Shown one piece after another: positions 17,326-29,012 of a DNA stretch of 64,000 bases. Position 1 is the first letter of the stretch, and each line of letters opens with the position of its first letter. Under the pieces are notes generated by a model. That model was not told the origin of the DNA and did no database searches. It saw only the letters and a program-made list of their open reading frames with translations. The position numbers and the translations under genes were made by a program. The stretch lies in the NCBI RefSeq assembly GCF_907165205.1, contig NC_058198.1:15167001-15231000 (forward strand). Direction: 5' to 3'. The DNA comes from Coccinella septempunctata. Its lineage: Eukaryota; Arthropoda; Insecta; Coleoptera; Coccinellidae.

Positions 17326-17961
17326 TCGATAGAGCATCTGCATTTGTGTTAGAACTACCTTTTTTGTAAACAATTTCGAAATCAAATTCCTCGAGTTTTA
17401 ATCTCCATCTTAAAAGCTTACTATTAGGCTCCTTAAGTGACATAAGCCATTGTAATGGTTTATGATCTGTTACGATTTTAAATTTTCTGCCAAAAATGTA
17501 AGGTCTAAAGTATTTAGTTGCCCAAACGATAGAGAGTAATTCCTTTTCAATTGTACTGTAATTTTGCTCATTATCATTGAGAGTTCTTGATGCATATGCG
17601 ACAGGCTTATCGTTGCCAATCTTTCCTTGTGATAGGACTGCACCAATGGCAAAATTACTAGCGTCTGTAGTTATAATAAATTCTTTTGAAAAGTCCGGAT
17701 ATTGAAGAATAGGTTCGTTCATTAATAAATTTTTACAGTATTCAAAACAGTTGATAAACGATGTGGTGTGCTCGATTTTTGCACCTTTTTTTAAACAGGC
17801 TGTTAAAGGTTTGGTAATTCTCGCGAAGTCACGGATAAATTTTCTATAATATCCTAATAACCCTAAAAATCCTTTAATTTCTTTTGTTGTTTTAGGTATT
17901 GGGTAATTTTTGATAGCTTGAATTTTGTCTGGATTTGGTTTGACTCCATCTGTTGTTACAA
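17291..17961 (-). CDS. pol: Element C pol, first part: end of RT and RNase H, truncated by the assembly gap
   Basis: The sequence starts at the gap with VTTDGVKPNPDKIQAI and passes through the RT thumb segment GFLGLLGYYRKFIRDFA. RNase H follows with TTDASNFAIGAVLSQ, the NYSTIEKELLSIVWA block and VTDHKPL, then NADALSR. These are the usual Ty3 RNase H motifs with Asp, Glu and Asp retained. The frame stops at 17291-17293 soon after ADALSRVEIHNK. The upstream RT palm, protease and gag are missing at the 200-N gap. Residues that appear to extend the frame across the gap come from satellite DNA and are not part of the protein. Confidence 0.9.
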
Positions 17962-18161
17962 NNNNNNNNNNNNNNNNNNNNNNNNNNNNNNNNNNNNNNN
18001 NNNNNNNNNNNNNNNNNNNNNNNNNNNNNNNNNNNNNNNNNNNNNNNNNNNNNNNNNNNNNNNNNNNNNNNNNNNNNNNNNNNNNNNNNNNNNNNNNNNN
18101 NNNNNNNNNNNNNNNNNNNNNNNNNNNNNNNNNNNNNNNNNNNNNNNNNNNNNNNNNNNNN
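17962..18161. other. Assembly gap, 200 N
   Basis: A run of exactly 200 N, the same size as the second gap, so probably a fixed-length placeholder. It separates element C from satellite DNA; their true distance is unknown. Confidence 0.99.
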
Positions 18162-18590
18162 AACTGCACATAGTTTTCGAAAATGAGATGCACATGTTGA
18201 ATTCAGATCGATAGTTCTGATAGGAATGGAGATTTCAGTAGTCGATTCGACAAAATATCATTTCAATTCCTAAGGAACTATTATATCAATTCGAACCAAA
18301 TCTTGAAACTGCACATAGTTTTCGAATTGAGATGCACATGTTGAATTTCAGTTCGATAGTTCAGATAAGAATTGAGATTTCAGTGGTCTATTCGGCAAAG
18401 TGTGATTTCAATTCCTAAGGAACTATTGGATCAATTCGACCAAATCTCGAAACTGTACACAGTTTTCGAATTGAGATGCACATGTTGAATTTCAGTTCGA
18501 TAGTTCAGATAGGAATTGAGATTTCAGTGGTCATTTCGGCAAAGTGTGATATCAATTCCTAAGGAACTATTGGATCAATTCGAACCAAAT
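18162..18590 (+). repeat. 145-bp satellite, about 3 monomers at the left edge of the array
   Basis: Three monomers in the same phase and sense as the larger blocks; the left side is lost in the gap. It ends at caaatcttgtgattgatcg, the same junction seen at 27482, 36372 and 45262, showing that a previous 8.89-kb unit probably precedes it. Confidence 0.95.
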
Positions 18591-18694
18591 CTTGTGATTG
18601 ATCGCGGAAAAATCGATGTAGAAAACAAACGATGGGGCACGGATAGATGGCGCCAGGAGTGCGATATGCAGCGCGGGAAATTTTGAACGTGACA

Positions 18695-19687
18695 TAGGTA
18701 ACAGGTATGTTGTGCCATGTGTAAGGAATACTGGCATTCTTTCAGATTTTCAATGACATCATTTATTGCGGAGGTCAATTTGTCATGCATGATCCGAAGT
18801 TTCTTGATCCAGAAGTTCTGTAATCCATCAGGCCAGGTGCTTTCCAGTTGTGCAGTCCTCTGATAGCTGATTTTACTTCTTCAATTGTGATCATGTCATG
18901 CTGCATCGGCTCATATTTTATAGCTTCAGATTTTTCCTCTTCAATCCATCCGTAATCTCCATTGAACTGAGGTTTCGTTGATAATTGTTCGGTCCAGAAT
19001 TGTTCAATGGCTTCCTTTAGGTGGTAAACTTTCCATTTTCTCCATCCGACCCTGTGATTGACCGGTAGAAAGATTCTTCCGACTTTTCGAATGAATTATT
19101 GTCTCTTTTCCGGCTATAATTGCTTTTATATCTCCTCAGGCGTTCTGCATACAGACTTAATTTTTGCTTCAGAGTGTCGAGGCATGGTGAGCTGTAGCAT
19201 TCTCCGTCTCTCGTTCTGTGTGTGTCCTGTTTCTATCCATAATCTCTTTGGCAGCTTTCACAACCTTTCTTCCTCGATTCCCGTTCAGTACTCCGTCAGT
19301 CGCTCGGCACCGTTGGTTTCTGTTGTTGCTTTGGAGCTGTAGCTTCTTTTGCAGCAGGAGCCCGCTTCTTCAACATCCCGCCACCGACGTCCCGCATGCT
19401 GTCCATGTCCAGCGCCGGCTCCAGACATGCCCTGACGATCCCCAGGCAGCGACTTGTTTCCGAGGCTTCTCGTTATCCACCATTTTCATGGGTTTGTGCT
19501 CCCCTTTCTCGGTTTGGGTGAGGGGTAGAGAAATGGGAGCAGAAAGAGCACCCCTATAAAGGATGTGAAAGAGAGAGGAAAAAGGAATGGGACTGCGGAC
19601 AGCAGGCGTGGCTGGCTGCACCGTCTACGTCGTTACGATGGCTACCCGGCAGGCCATCTACCAGATAGCTGCCAGGCAGGTTCAGAC
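18695..19687 (-). pseudogene. Dong/R4-type LINE, 5' fragment, unit 1
   Basis: Homologous to the start of the full Dong ORF at 54506-58294. It lacks an internal segment equivalent to about 57320-58125 and is cut before the RT core. Compared with units 2 and 3 it carries extra one-base changes (for example around 18755, 18830 and 19020) that split the frame further. It ends in an (ATT)n tract at 19688-19705. Confidence 0.85.
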
Positions 19688-20121
19688 ATTATTATTATTA
19701 TTATTGTATACTCAAAACTTTTCAGTTTCCCGGTTAAGACCTTGAAAATGAAATTCATGAGTAGATAGTAGTGCTCCGTATAATTAGGGTGAAAACAAAA
19801 AAATAACGATTCTGTACTTATATATAGGAACCTACATGGATTTCTGCATATACATCAGAGTCGTTAAATCTATTCAGGGACATTCTTTCTATAGTTTTAT
19901 TTCCTCAGGAAAAACGTGTATACCATCTACAACGTGAATGTAAATGATGAAAAAGAATCTCTAGAAATTATTAATTTTGAAATATTGTTTGGAGCAGCGA
20001 GATTTGAAACAAACTTAAGAATTGAAATACTCATGCGCTTCAATACTTGCTTATCCAGATAGTCATTATCTGTATCGATAACTTATACTTTTCAATTGTT
20101 GATATTTTATCATTTCATAAT
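19688..20121. repeat. Flank segment of the Dong insertion, unit 1 copy
   Basis: Nearly the same sequence as 58493-58930, which flanks the intact Dong copy. No coding potential seen. It is interrupted by the 5' end of the LINE at about 20122. Confidence 0.85.
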
Positions 20122-22383
20122 ATAGCTCTCTGCGTTGCTTAAGTTACGTCTCAGACCTTGTCGTCTCAGGTTACCTGTGCCACAAGATAATCTAGTCGCA
20201 ACCGCAACCAAAGTTGCACTGACAGCGTTACCAGTGCAGCTTTAAAACACCTTCTAACGCAGCTCCTACAAAAAGATGGATCAGTCGACCAGGACAAAAT
20301 TTGTATCCGGAGGTAAAATACCCTCCCATTCGGATCTCCGGGGGAGGGTGCCTGAGCGAGTGAATCATCGTACAACAACCAATGAAAAGCACATAGCTTT
20401 TGCAGCATGGAACGTCAGAACCTTGCTAGACAACCCCAAGGCCGACCGACCAGAGAGGCGTACTGCCCTAATCGATAAGGAACTGCAACGAACATCCATT
20501 GCAATAGTTGCCTTAAGCGAGACACGCTTCTCGGGCGAAGGTAGCTTGGTAGAGCATGCTTATACTTTTTTCTGGAAGGGCTTGCCAGAAGGCCAAATCA
20601 GACAACATGGTGTAGGCTTTGCCATTTAATAAACGACCTGGCCGCCAAACTAACCGAAAATCCAGTAGGCATCTCAGAACGTTTAATGACTTTACGCTTT
20701 CCTGCAGCAAACAACACGTTTGTGAACATAATTTCAGTATACGCACCACTTTGAACTCCTCTGACAACTCAAAGGACACTTTCTACGAATCACTCGTTGC
20801 TACATTAAGTAAAATCCCAAAACGGGAACGTATTATCCTACTTGGAGACTTCAACGCCAGAGTGGGCAGATGTCAAGACACAGAACTATGGCCGGGAATA
20901 ATAGGGAAACACGGCACAGATAGCATTAATTCGAACGGAGAACGTCTGCTGGCTCTTTGTGCAGAACACAACCTTTGTATAACGAACACCTTCTTTATTA
21001 CGAGACCCAATTCAAGGGGGACCTGGCCGCCACCCGCACTCAGGGCATTGGCATACTCTCGACTATGTGATCGTGAGAAGAAAAGATCTCAAAGAGGTGT
21101 TGGTCACTAAACCCAGAGCAGATCTGGAGTGCTGGACTGATCATAGGCTGGTAATCTCGAGAATGAAGATCTCAATGCTCCCAAAATACCAACGCAGGCC
21201 AAAGTTACTAAGAGAGCGCCTTCAAATCTCCAAACTACATAACCCTTCTACAAAGGAAAGCTTCACAGCTGCCGTCAAAGATAGCCTAACACCACCGGAT
21301 TATGACGACGACATTGAGAGTCATTGGCTTCGCTTCAAATCATCTCTTACAAATTCAGCGAAAGAAATACTGGGCACAGAACGCTCCCGAAAATCCCCAG
21401 ACTGGTTCGCCGAGAAAGAAACTCATATCGCACCCCTTCTGGAGGCAAAACACAAAGCGATGAAACAGCAATTAACAAGCCTAGCGATGTTGCAGCCTGC
21501 AGCAAACAACACGTTTGTGAACATCATTTCAGTATACGCACCCACTTTGAACTCCTCTGACAACTCAAAGGACACTTTCTACGAATCACTCGTTGCTACA
21601 TTAAGTAAAATCCCAAAACGGGAACGTATTATCCTACTTGGAGACTTCAACGCCAGAGTGGGCAGATGTCAAGACACAGAACTATGGCCGGGAATAATAG
21701 GGAAACACGGCACAGATAGCATTAATTCGAACGGAGAACGTCTGCTGGCTCTTTGTGCAGAACACAACCTTTGTATAACGAACACCTTCTTTATTACGAG
21801 ACCCAATTCAAGGGGGACCTGGCGCCACCCGCGCTCAGGGCATTGGCATACTCTCGACTATGTGATCGTGAGAAGAAAAGATCTCAAAGAGGTGTTGGTC
21901 ACTAAACCCAGAGCAGATCTGGAGTGCTGGACTGATCATAGGCTGGTAATCTCGAGAATGAAGATCTCAATGCTCCCAAAATACCAACGCAGGCCAAAGT
22001 TACTAAGAGAGCGCCTTCAAATCTCCAAACTACATAACCCTTCTACAAAGGAAAGCTTCACAGCTGCCGTCAAAGATAGCCTAACACCACCGGATTATGA
22101 CGACGACATTGAGAGTCATTGGCTTCGCTTCAAATCATCTCTTACAAATTCAGCGAAAGAAATACTGGGCACAGAACGCTCCCGAAAATCCCCAGACTGG
22201 TTCGCCGAGAAAGAAACTCATATCGCACCCCTTCTGGAGGCAAAACACAAAGCGATGAAAACAGCAATTAACAAGCCTAGCGATGTTGCAGCCCAAAAAT
22301 GTTTTAATAACATAAAACGCGAAGTCCGTCAAGAAATAAGAAAAATCAAGGACAGCTGGTGGAAAGAAAAAGCTAGGGAAATA
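20122..22383 (+). pseudogene. AP-endonuclease LINE, 5' half, unit 1 (frameshifted)
   Basis: Starts with the same 5' UTR and ATG (20276) as the unit 2 copy. The frame breaks near 20625, where gccatttaataaacg replaces gccattaaaaacg, and again near 20750 and 21030. The remaining long frame is 21067-22419 (450 codons), which contains the end of the first endonuclease copy and all of the second. Several breaks are one-base indels absent in units 2 and 3, so some could be sequence errors. Confidence 0.88.
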
Positions 22384-23692
22384 CCATCATTCATTGCTGT
22401 ATCCCGTTACCGGGAATAAATCTACAAAAAAAAAAAAAAAAAAAAAAATTCGAACAGATTTGTAACTTCTTAGTGCTAGTTGCGACTGTGTGCCCTCCTG
22501 TGACTAAAGAGACCCAACCGTGACCTGCAGATCCTTCCACACTCAGGGCATGGATAGTCTCCAACCAGATCTGGCCGCCGCTGTATCCTTCTCGATTCTC
22601 CATTATAACTGTGGACCAAAGACCTCCACTGTGACCTGTCTAACGCTTGTTGTTCCCAGTTATGATTAGCATTAACTGATTTTAGGGATTGATGTAGTGT
22701 ATCCTTAAACCGCTTATACTGGCCTCCTGGTTTCCGGGCTCCCTCAGTGAGTTCGCCGTATAGAGCTATTTTGGGGAGTCTTGTGTCTTGCATCCTAAGA
22801 ATGTGGCCGCTCCATCTGAGTCGGGCCCTCGTTACTTGAGTCTCAATTGTTGTACAACTCGCGCGCTGCAAGACTTCTGCATTCGAAACTTTGTGGAACC
22901 ATCTGATGTGCATTATCTGTCTTAGATGACGTTGCTGCGTCTGTTCAAGCTGTTTAATATGTCGCCTGTAGGGAGTCCAGCTTTCGCTTCCGTAAAGAAG
23001 CGTTGGGAGGACCACTGCTCTGTAAACAGCTGTCTTGGTCTTCAGATTGAGGTCGTGATTTTGGAACACTCTGTCCTTCAGCTTCCAGAATGCCCGTGAT
23101 GCCGAATTGATACGGTTGTGTATTTCCGTGTCAAGGTTAGCCCTAGTATTTATGAAGCTTCCCAAGTATTTGAACTGCTCGACCTGTTCTAGAGTTTCAT
23201 TGTCCAGGCTGATATCTGTTTGAAGGCTTTCTGGCGGACTTACCAGGATTTTGGTCTTGTCAATATTGAGTCTAAGGCCTAAAGCTTCGTATACATGTTT
23301 ATAGGTGTCCATCATTATTTGTAGATCCTCTGAGCTGCTAGCGATGAGTGAACAGTCGTCTGCATATTGAAGTTCCGTGATAAACTTGGTACGGGTTTTT
23401 GCTCTGAGGCGCTTCAGGTTAAACAGGCCTCCATCAAATCTGAATCTTATCCCAACACCTCTTACGGGCATGCTCATGTCAGCAATTATCGATACAGCTA
23501 TGGCGAAAATATTGAACAGTAAAGGCGCTAATACGCAGCCTTGTTTTATTCCAGAGTTGGTTGAGAAATGGTCGGTTGTAGAGCCATTATGCTGTATTCT
23601 AGCGGTGTTGTTGGTATGAAGGCTTTTACACACTGCTAGGAATTTTTCGGGTACTCCTAGACGTGTGCAAAATTGTTTTCTCATTATTCAGG
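22384..23692 (-). pseudogene. LINE RT C-terminal half, inverted, unit 1
   Basis: ORF 22476-23684 (402 codons) covers the RT from ARLGVPEKFL onward, the YADD motif and the C-terminal C2H2 finger. The first eight residues (MRKQFCTR) are foreign junction sequence. The 3' UTR and a T-rich tract lie at 22384-22475. Upstream RT and endonuclease are missing, so the copy is non-functional. Confidence 0.88.
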
Positions 23693-23847
23693 ATCTGCAG
23701 GTCACGGTTGGGTCTCTTTAGTCACAGGAGGGCACACAGTCGCAACTAGCACTAAGAAGTTACAAGTCTGTTCGAATTTTTTTTTTTTTTTTTTTTCTTC
23801 TTCTTTTTGTAGATTCATTCCCGGTAACGGGATACAGCAATGAATGA
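23693..23847 (+). pseudogene. LINE 3' tail in plus sense, unit 1
   Basis: About 155 bp encoding the last residues of the LINE ORF and its 3' UTR, ending cagcaatgaatga next to satellite. It is the inverted partner of 22384-22540. Confidence 0.85.
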
Positions 23848-26800
23848 ACATGTGCATTTCAATCCGAAAACTATGTGCAGTTTCAAGATTTGGTTCGAAT
23901 TGATCCAACAGTTTTCGAGGAATTGATATCACACTTTGCCGAATTGACCACTGAAATCTCAATTCCTATCTGAACTATCGAAGTGAAATTCAACATGTGC
24001 ATGTCGCAAATCTTGAAATTTCACACAGTTTTCGAATTGAGATGCACATGTTGAATTTCACTTCGATAGTTCAGATAGGAATTGAGATTTCAGTGGTCAA
24101 TTCGGCAAAGTGTGATTCAATTCCTCGAAAACTGTTGGATCAATTCGAACCAAATCTTGAAACTGCACATAGTTTTCGGATTGAAATGCACATGTTGAAT
24201 TTCAGTTCGATAGTTCAGAATTGAGAGTTCAGTGGTCAATTCGATAAAAATGTGTCATTGCATGGAGGGTTTTTGCCGGAACTCAGCCAAATTGCCGATA
24301 TTTGGACATAAATATGTTATACTCTGTTCAAATATAAGATAATGCAAACAAACAAACCAAACCGGTATATTTTGCTTAAACCTGATATAAAGTGTGATAT
24401 CAATTCCTCGAAAACTGTTGGATCAATTCGAATCAAATCTTGAAATTTTACACAGTTTTCGAATTGAGATGCACATGTTGAATTTCAGTTCGATAGTTCA
24501 GATAGGAATTGAGATTTCACTGGTCAATTCGGCAAAGTGTGATATCAATTCCTCGAAAACTGTTGGATCAATTAGAACCAAGTCTTGAAACTGCACATAG
24601 TTTTCGAAATGAGATGCACATGTTGAATTTCAGTTCGATAGTTCAGATAGGAATTGAGATTTCAGTGGTCAATTCGGCAAAGTGTGATATCAATTCCTCG
24701 AAAACTGTTGGATCAATTCGAACCAAATCTTGAAACTGCATATACTTTTCGAATTGAGATGCACATATTGAATTTCAGTTCAATAGTTCTGATAGGAATT
24801 GAGATTTCAGTGGTCAATTCGGCAAAGTGTGATATCAATTCCTCGAAAACTGTTGGATCAATTCGAATCAAATCTTGAAATTTTACACAGTTTTCGAATT
24901 GAGATGCACATGTTGAATTTCAGTTCGATAGTTCAGATAGGAATTGAGATTTCACTGGTCAATTCGGCAAAGTGTGATATCAATTCCTCTAAAACTGTTG
25001 GATCAATTAGAACCAAATCTTGAAACTGCACATAATTTTTGAATTGAGATAAACATGTTGAATTTCAGTTCGATAGTTCTGATAGGAATTGAGATTTCAC
25101 TGGTCAATTCGGCAAAGTGTGATTTCAGTTCCTCGAAAACTGTTGGATCAATTAGAACCAAATCTTGAAACTGCACATAGTTTTCGAAATGAGATGCACA
25201 TGTTGAATTTCAGTTCGATAGTTCAGATAGGAATTGAGATTTCAGTGGTCTATTCGGCAAAGTGTGATTTCAATTCCTAAGGAACTATTGGATCAATTCG
25301 ACCCAAATCTCGAAACTGTACACAGTTTTCGAATTGAGATGCACATGTTGAATTTCAGTTCGATAGTTCAGATAGGAATTGAGATTTCAGTGGTCAATTC
25401 GGCAAAGTGTGATATCAATTCCTAAGGAACTATTGGATCAATTCGAACCAAATCTTGTAATTTCACACAGTTTTCGAATTGAGATGCACATGTTGAATTT
25501 CACTTCGATAGTTCAGATAGGAATTGAGATTTCAGTGGTCAATTCGGCAAAGTGTGATATCAATTCCTCGAAAACTGTTGGATCAATTAGAACCAAATCT
25601 TGAAACTGTAGTCAGTTTTCGAATTGAGATGCACATGTTGAATTTCAATTCGATAGTTCAGATAGGAATAGATATTTCAGTGGTCAATTCGGCAAAGTGT
25701 GATATCAATTCCTAAAAACTGTTGGATCAATTCGAACTTAATCTTGAAACTGCACATAATTTTCGAATTGAGATAAACATGTTGAATTTCAGTTCGATAG
25801 TTCTGATAGGAATTGAGATTTCAGTGGTCAATTCGGCAAAGTGTGATATCAATTCCTCGAAAACTGTTGGATCAATTCGAACCAAATCTTGAAATTTCAC
25901 ACAGTTTTCGAATTGAGATGCACATGTTGAATTTCACTTCGATAGTTCAGATAGGAATTGAGATTTCAGTGGTCAATTCGGCAAAGTGTGATATCAATTC
26001 CTCGAAAACTGTTGGATCAATTCGAACCAAATCTTGAAACTGCACATAGTTTTCGGATTGAAATGCACATGTTGAATTTCAGTTCGATAGTTCAGATAGG
26101 AATTGAGATTTCAATGGTCTATTCGGCAAAGTGTGATATCAATTCCTCAAAAACTGTTGGATCAATTCGAACCAAATCTTGGAACTGCAAATAGTTTTCG
26201 AAATGAGATGCACATGTTGAATTTCAGATCGATAGTTCTCATAGGAATGGAGATTTCAGTAGTCGATTCGACAAAATATCATTTCATTTCCTAAGGAACT
26301 ATGGGATCAATTCGAACCAAATCTTGAAACTGCACATAGTTTTCGGATTGAGATGCACATGTTGAGTTTCAGTTCGATGTTCAGATAGGAATTGAGATAT
26401 CAGTGGTCAATTCGGCAAAGTGTGATATCAAATCCTCGAAAACTGTTGGATCAATTCTAACCAAATCTTGAAATTTTACACAGTTTTCGAATTGAGATGC
26501 ACATGTTGAATTTCAGTTCGATAGTTCAGATAGGAATTGAGATTTCAGTGGTCAATTCGGCAAAGTGTGATATCAATTCCTCGAAAACTGTAGGATCAAT
26601 TCGAATCAAATTTTGTAAGTGCACATAGTTTTCGGATTGAGATGCACTTGTTGAATTTCAGTTCGATAGTTCAGATAGGAATTGAGATTTCAGTGGTCTA
26701 TTCGGCAAAGTGTGATATCCATTCCTCAAAAACTGTTGGATCAATTCGAACCAAATCTTGAAACTGCACATAGTTTTCGAAATGAGATGCACATGTTGAA

Positions 26801-27481
26801 TTTCAGATCGATAGTTCTGATAGGAATGGAGATTTCAGTAGTCGATTCGACAAAATATCATTTCAATTCCTAAGGAACTATTATATCAATTCGAACCAAA
26901 TCTTGAAACTGCACATAGTTTTCGAATTGAGATGCACATGTTGAATTTCAGTTCGATAGTTCAGATAGGAATTGAGATTTCAGTGGTCTATTCGGCAAAG
27001 TGTGATATCCATTCCTCAAAAACTGTTGGATCAATTCGAACCAAATCTTGAAACTGCACATAGTTTTCGAAATGAGATGCACATGTTGAATTTCAGATCG
27101 ATAGTTCTGATAGGAATGGAGATTTCAGTAGTCGATTCGACAAAATATCATTTCAATTCCTAAGGAACTATTATATCAATTCGAACCAAATCTTGAAACT
27201 GCACATAGTTTTCGAATTGAGATGCACATGTTGAATTTCAGTTCGATAGTTCAGATAAGAATTGAGATTTCAGTGGTCTATTCGGCAAAGTGTGATTTCA
27301 ATTCCTAAGGAACTATTGGATCAATTCGACCCAAATCTCGAAACTGTACACAGTTTTCGAATTGAGATGCACATGTTGAATTTCAGTTCGATAGTTCAGA
27401 TAGGAATTGAGATTTCAGTGGTCAATTCGGCAAAGTGTGATATCAATTCCTAAGGAACTATTGGATCAATTCGAACCAAAT
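23848..27481 (+). repeat. 145-bp satellite block, unit 1
   Basis: About 24 head-to-tail monomers of 145 bp, with the first monomer (23848-23995) inverted and a non-satellite stretch of about 145 bp at 24245-24390. Apparent 63-78-codon frames at 145-bp steps (24509, 24654, 24799 and so on) arise from the repeat and are not genes. Confidence 0.95.
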
Positions 27482-27586
27482 CTTGTGATTGATCGCGGAA
27501 AAATCGATGTAGAAAACAAACGATGGGGCACGGATAGATGGCGCCAGGAGTGCGATATGCAGCGCGGGAAATTTTGAACGTGACAT

Positions 27587-28577
27587 AGGTAACAGGTATG
27601 TTGTGCCATGTGTAAGGAATACTGGCATTCTTTCGGGATTTTCAATGACATCATTTATTGCGGAGGTCAATTTGTCATGCATGATCCGAAGTTTCTTGAT
27701 CCAGAAGTTCTGTAATCCATCAGGCCCAGGTGCTTTCCAGTTGTGCAGTCCTCTGATAGCTGATTTTACTTCTTCAATTGTGATCATGTCATGCTGCATC
27801 GGCTCATATTTTATAGCTTCAGATTTTTCCTCTTCAATCCATCCGTAATCTCCATTGAACTGAGGTTTCGTTGATAATTGTTCGGTCCAGAATTGTTCAA
27901 TGGCTTCCTTTGGTGGTAACTTTCCATTTTCTCCATCCGACCCTGTGATTGACCGGTAGAAAGATTCTTCCGACTTTTCGAATGAATTATTGTCTCTTTT
28001 CCGGCTATAATTGCTTTTATATCTCCTCAGGCGTTCTGCATACAGACTTAATTTTTGCTTCAGAGTGTCGAGGCAATGGTGAGCTGTAGCATTCTCCGTC
28101 TCTCGTTCTGTGTGTGTCCTGTTTCTATCCATAATCTCTTTGGCAGCTTTCACAACCTTTCTTCCTCGATTCCCGTTCAAGTACTCCGTCAGTCGCTCGG
28201 CACCGTTGGTTTCTGTTGTTGCTTTGGAGCTGTAGCTTCTTTTGCAGCAGGAGCCCGCTTCTTCAACATCCCGCCACCGACGTCCCGCATGCTGTCATGT
28301 CCAGCGCCGGCTCCAGACATGCCCTGACGATCCCCAGGCAGCGACTTGTTTCCGAGGCTTCTCGTTATCACCATTTTCATGGGTTTGTGCTCCCCTTTCT
28401 CGGTTTGGGTGAGGGGTAGAGAAATGGGAGCAGAAAGAGCACCCCTATAAAGGATGTGAAAGAGAGAGGAAAAAGGAATGGGACTGCGGACAGCAGGCGT
28501 GGCTGGCTGCACCGTCTACGTCGTTACGATGGCTACCCGGCAGGCCATCTACCAGATAGCTGCCAGGCAGGCCAGAC
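27587..28577 (-). pseudogene. Dong/R4-type LINE, 5' fragment with internal deletion, unit 2
   Basis: Two frames, 28189-28512 and 27458-28180, match the N-terminal region (GDRQGMSGAGAGHDSMRDVG) and the pre-RT region (LHNWKAPGPDGLQNFWIKK) of the full-length copy at 54506-58294. About 800 bp between them (equivalent to 57320-58125) is missing, and the frames do not join. The fragment stops after THGTTYLLP, just before the RT core; the residues after that (MSRSKFPALH and on) are non-Dong sequence and satellite. The 5' end at 28577 is the natural element end, followed by (ATT)n at 28578-28595. Confidence 0.88.
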
Positions 28578-29012
28578 ATTATTATTATTATTATTGTATA
28601 CTCAAAACTTTTCAGTTTCCCGGTTAAGACCTTGAAAATGAAATTCATGAAGTAGATAGTAGTGCTCCGTATAATTAGGGTGAAAACAAAAAATAACGAT
28701 TCTGTACTTATATATAGGAACCTACATGGATTTCTGCATATACATCAGAGTCGTTAAATCTATTCAGGGACATTCTTTCTATAGTTTTATTTCCTCAGGA
28801 GAAACGTGTATACCATCTACAACGTGAATGTAAATGATGAAAAAGAATTCTCTAGAAATTATTAATTTTGAAATATTGTTTGGAGCAGCGAGATTTGAAA
28901 CAAACTTAAGAATTGAAATACTCATGCGCTTCAATACTTGCTTATCCAGATAGTCATTATCTGTATCGATAACTTATACTTTTCAATTGTTGATATTTTA
29001 TCATTTCATAAT
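28578..29012. repeat. Dong flank segment with (ATT)n, unit 2
   Basis: Starts with (ATT)6 and continues tatactcaaaacttttcag to tatcatttcataat. The same sequence lies at 58493-58930 beside the intact Dong copy, so it is duplicated host or older-element DNA. No coding frame seen. Confidence 0.88.

Larger units (their letters stand above)
6250..17961 (-). mobile_element. Ty3/errantivirus-like element C with env and a macrodomain in pol, interrupted by a BEL element
   Basis: Minus-strand order from the gap leftwards: end of RT and RNase H (17961-17291), a macrodomain-like region, integrase, env with its N-terminal part overlapping the pol end, then after the 7.1-kb BEL insertion the rest of env, a polypurine tract and an LTR start. 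This is the gag-pol-env plan of errantiviruses such as gypsy, 17.6 and 297. Gag, protease, most of RT and the 5' LTR are lost in or beyond the 200-N gap at 17962. As read it is inactive because of the BEL insertion in env and a frame change between RNase H and the macrodomain. Confidence 0.85.

Noticed and set aside
17291..18214. ORFs spanning the N gaps at 17962 and 51240
   Set aside because: N runs cannot support coding; the residues on the satellite side are artefacts.
24394..27453. Rows of 63-78-codon ORFs at 145-bp steps (also in the 33.3-36.3 kb and 42.2-45.2 kb blocks)
   Set aside because: They are one open phase of the 145-bp satellite and repeat with it; starts and stops vary with monomer variants and there is no protein family likeness.
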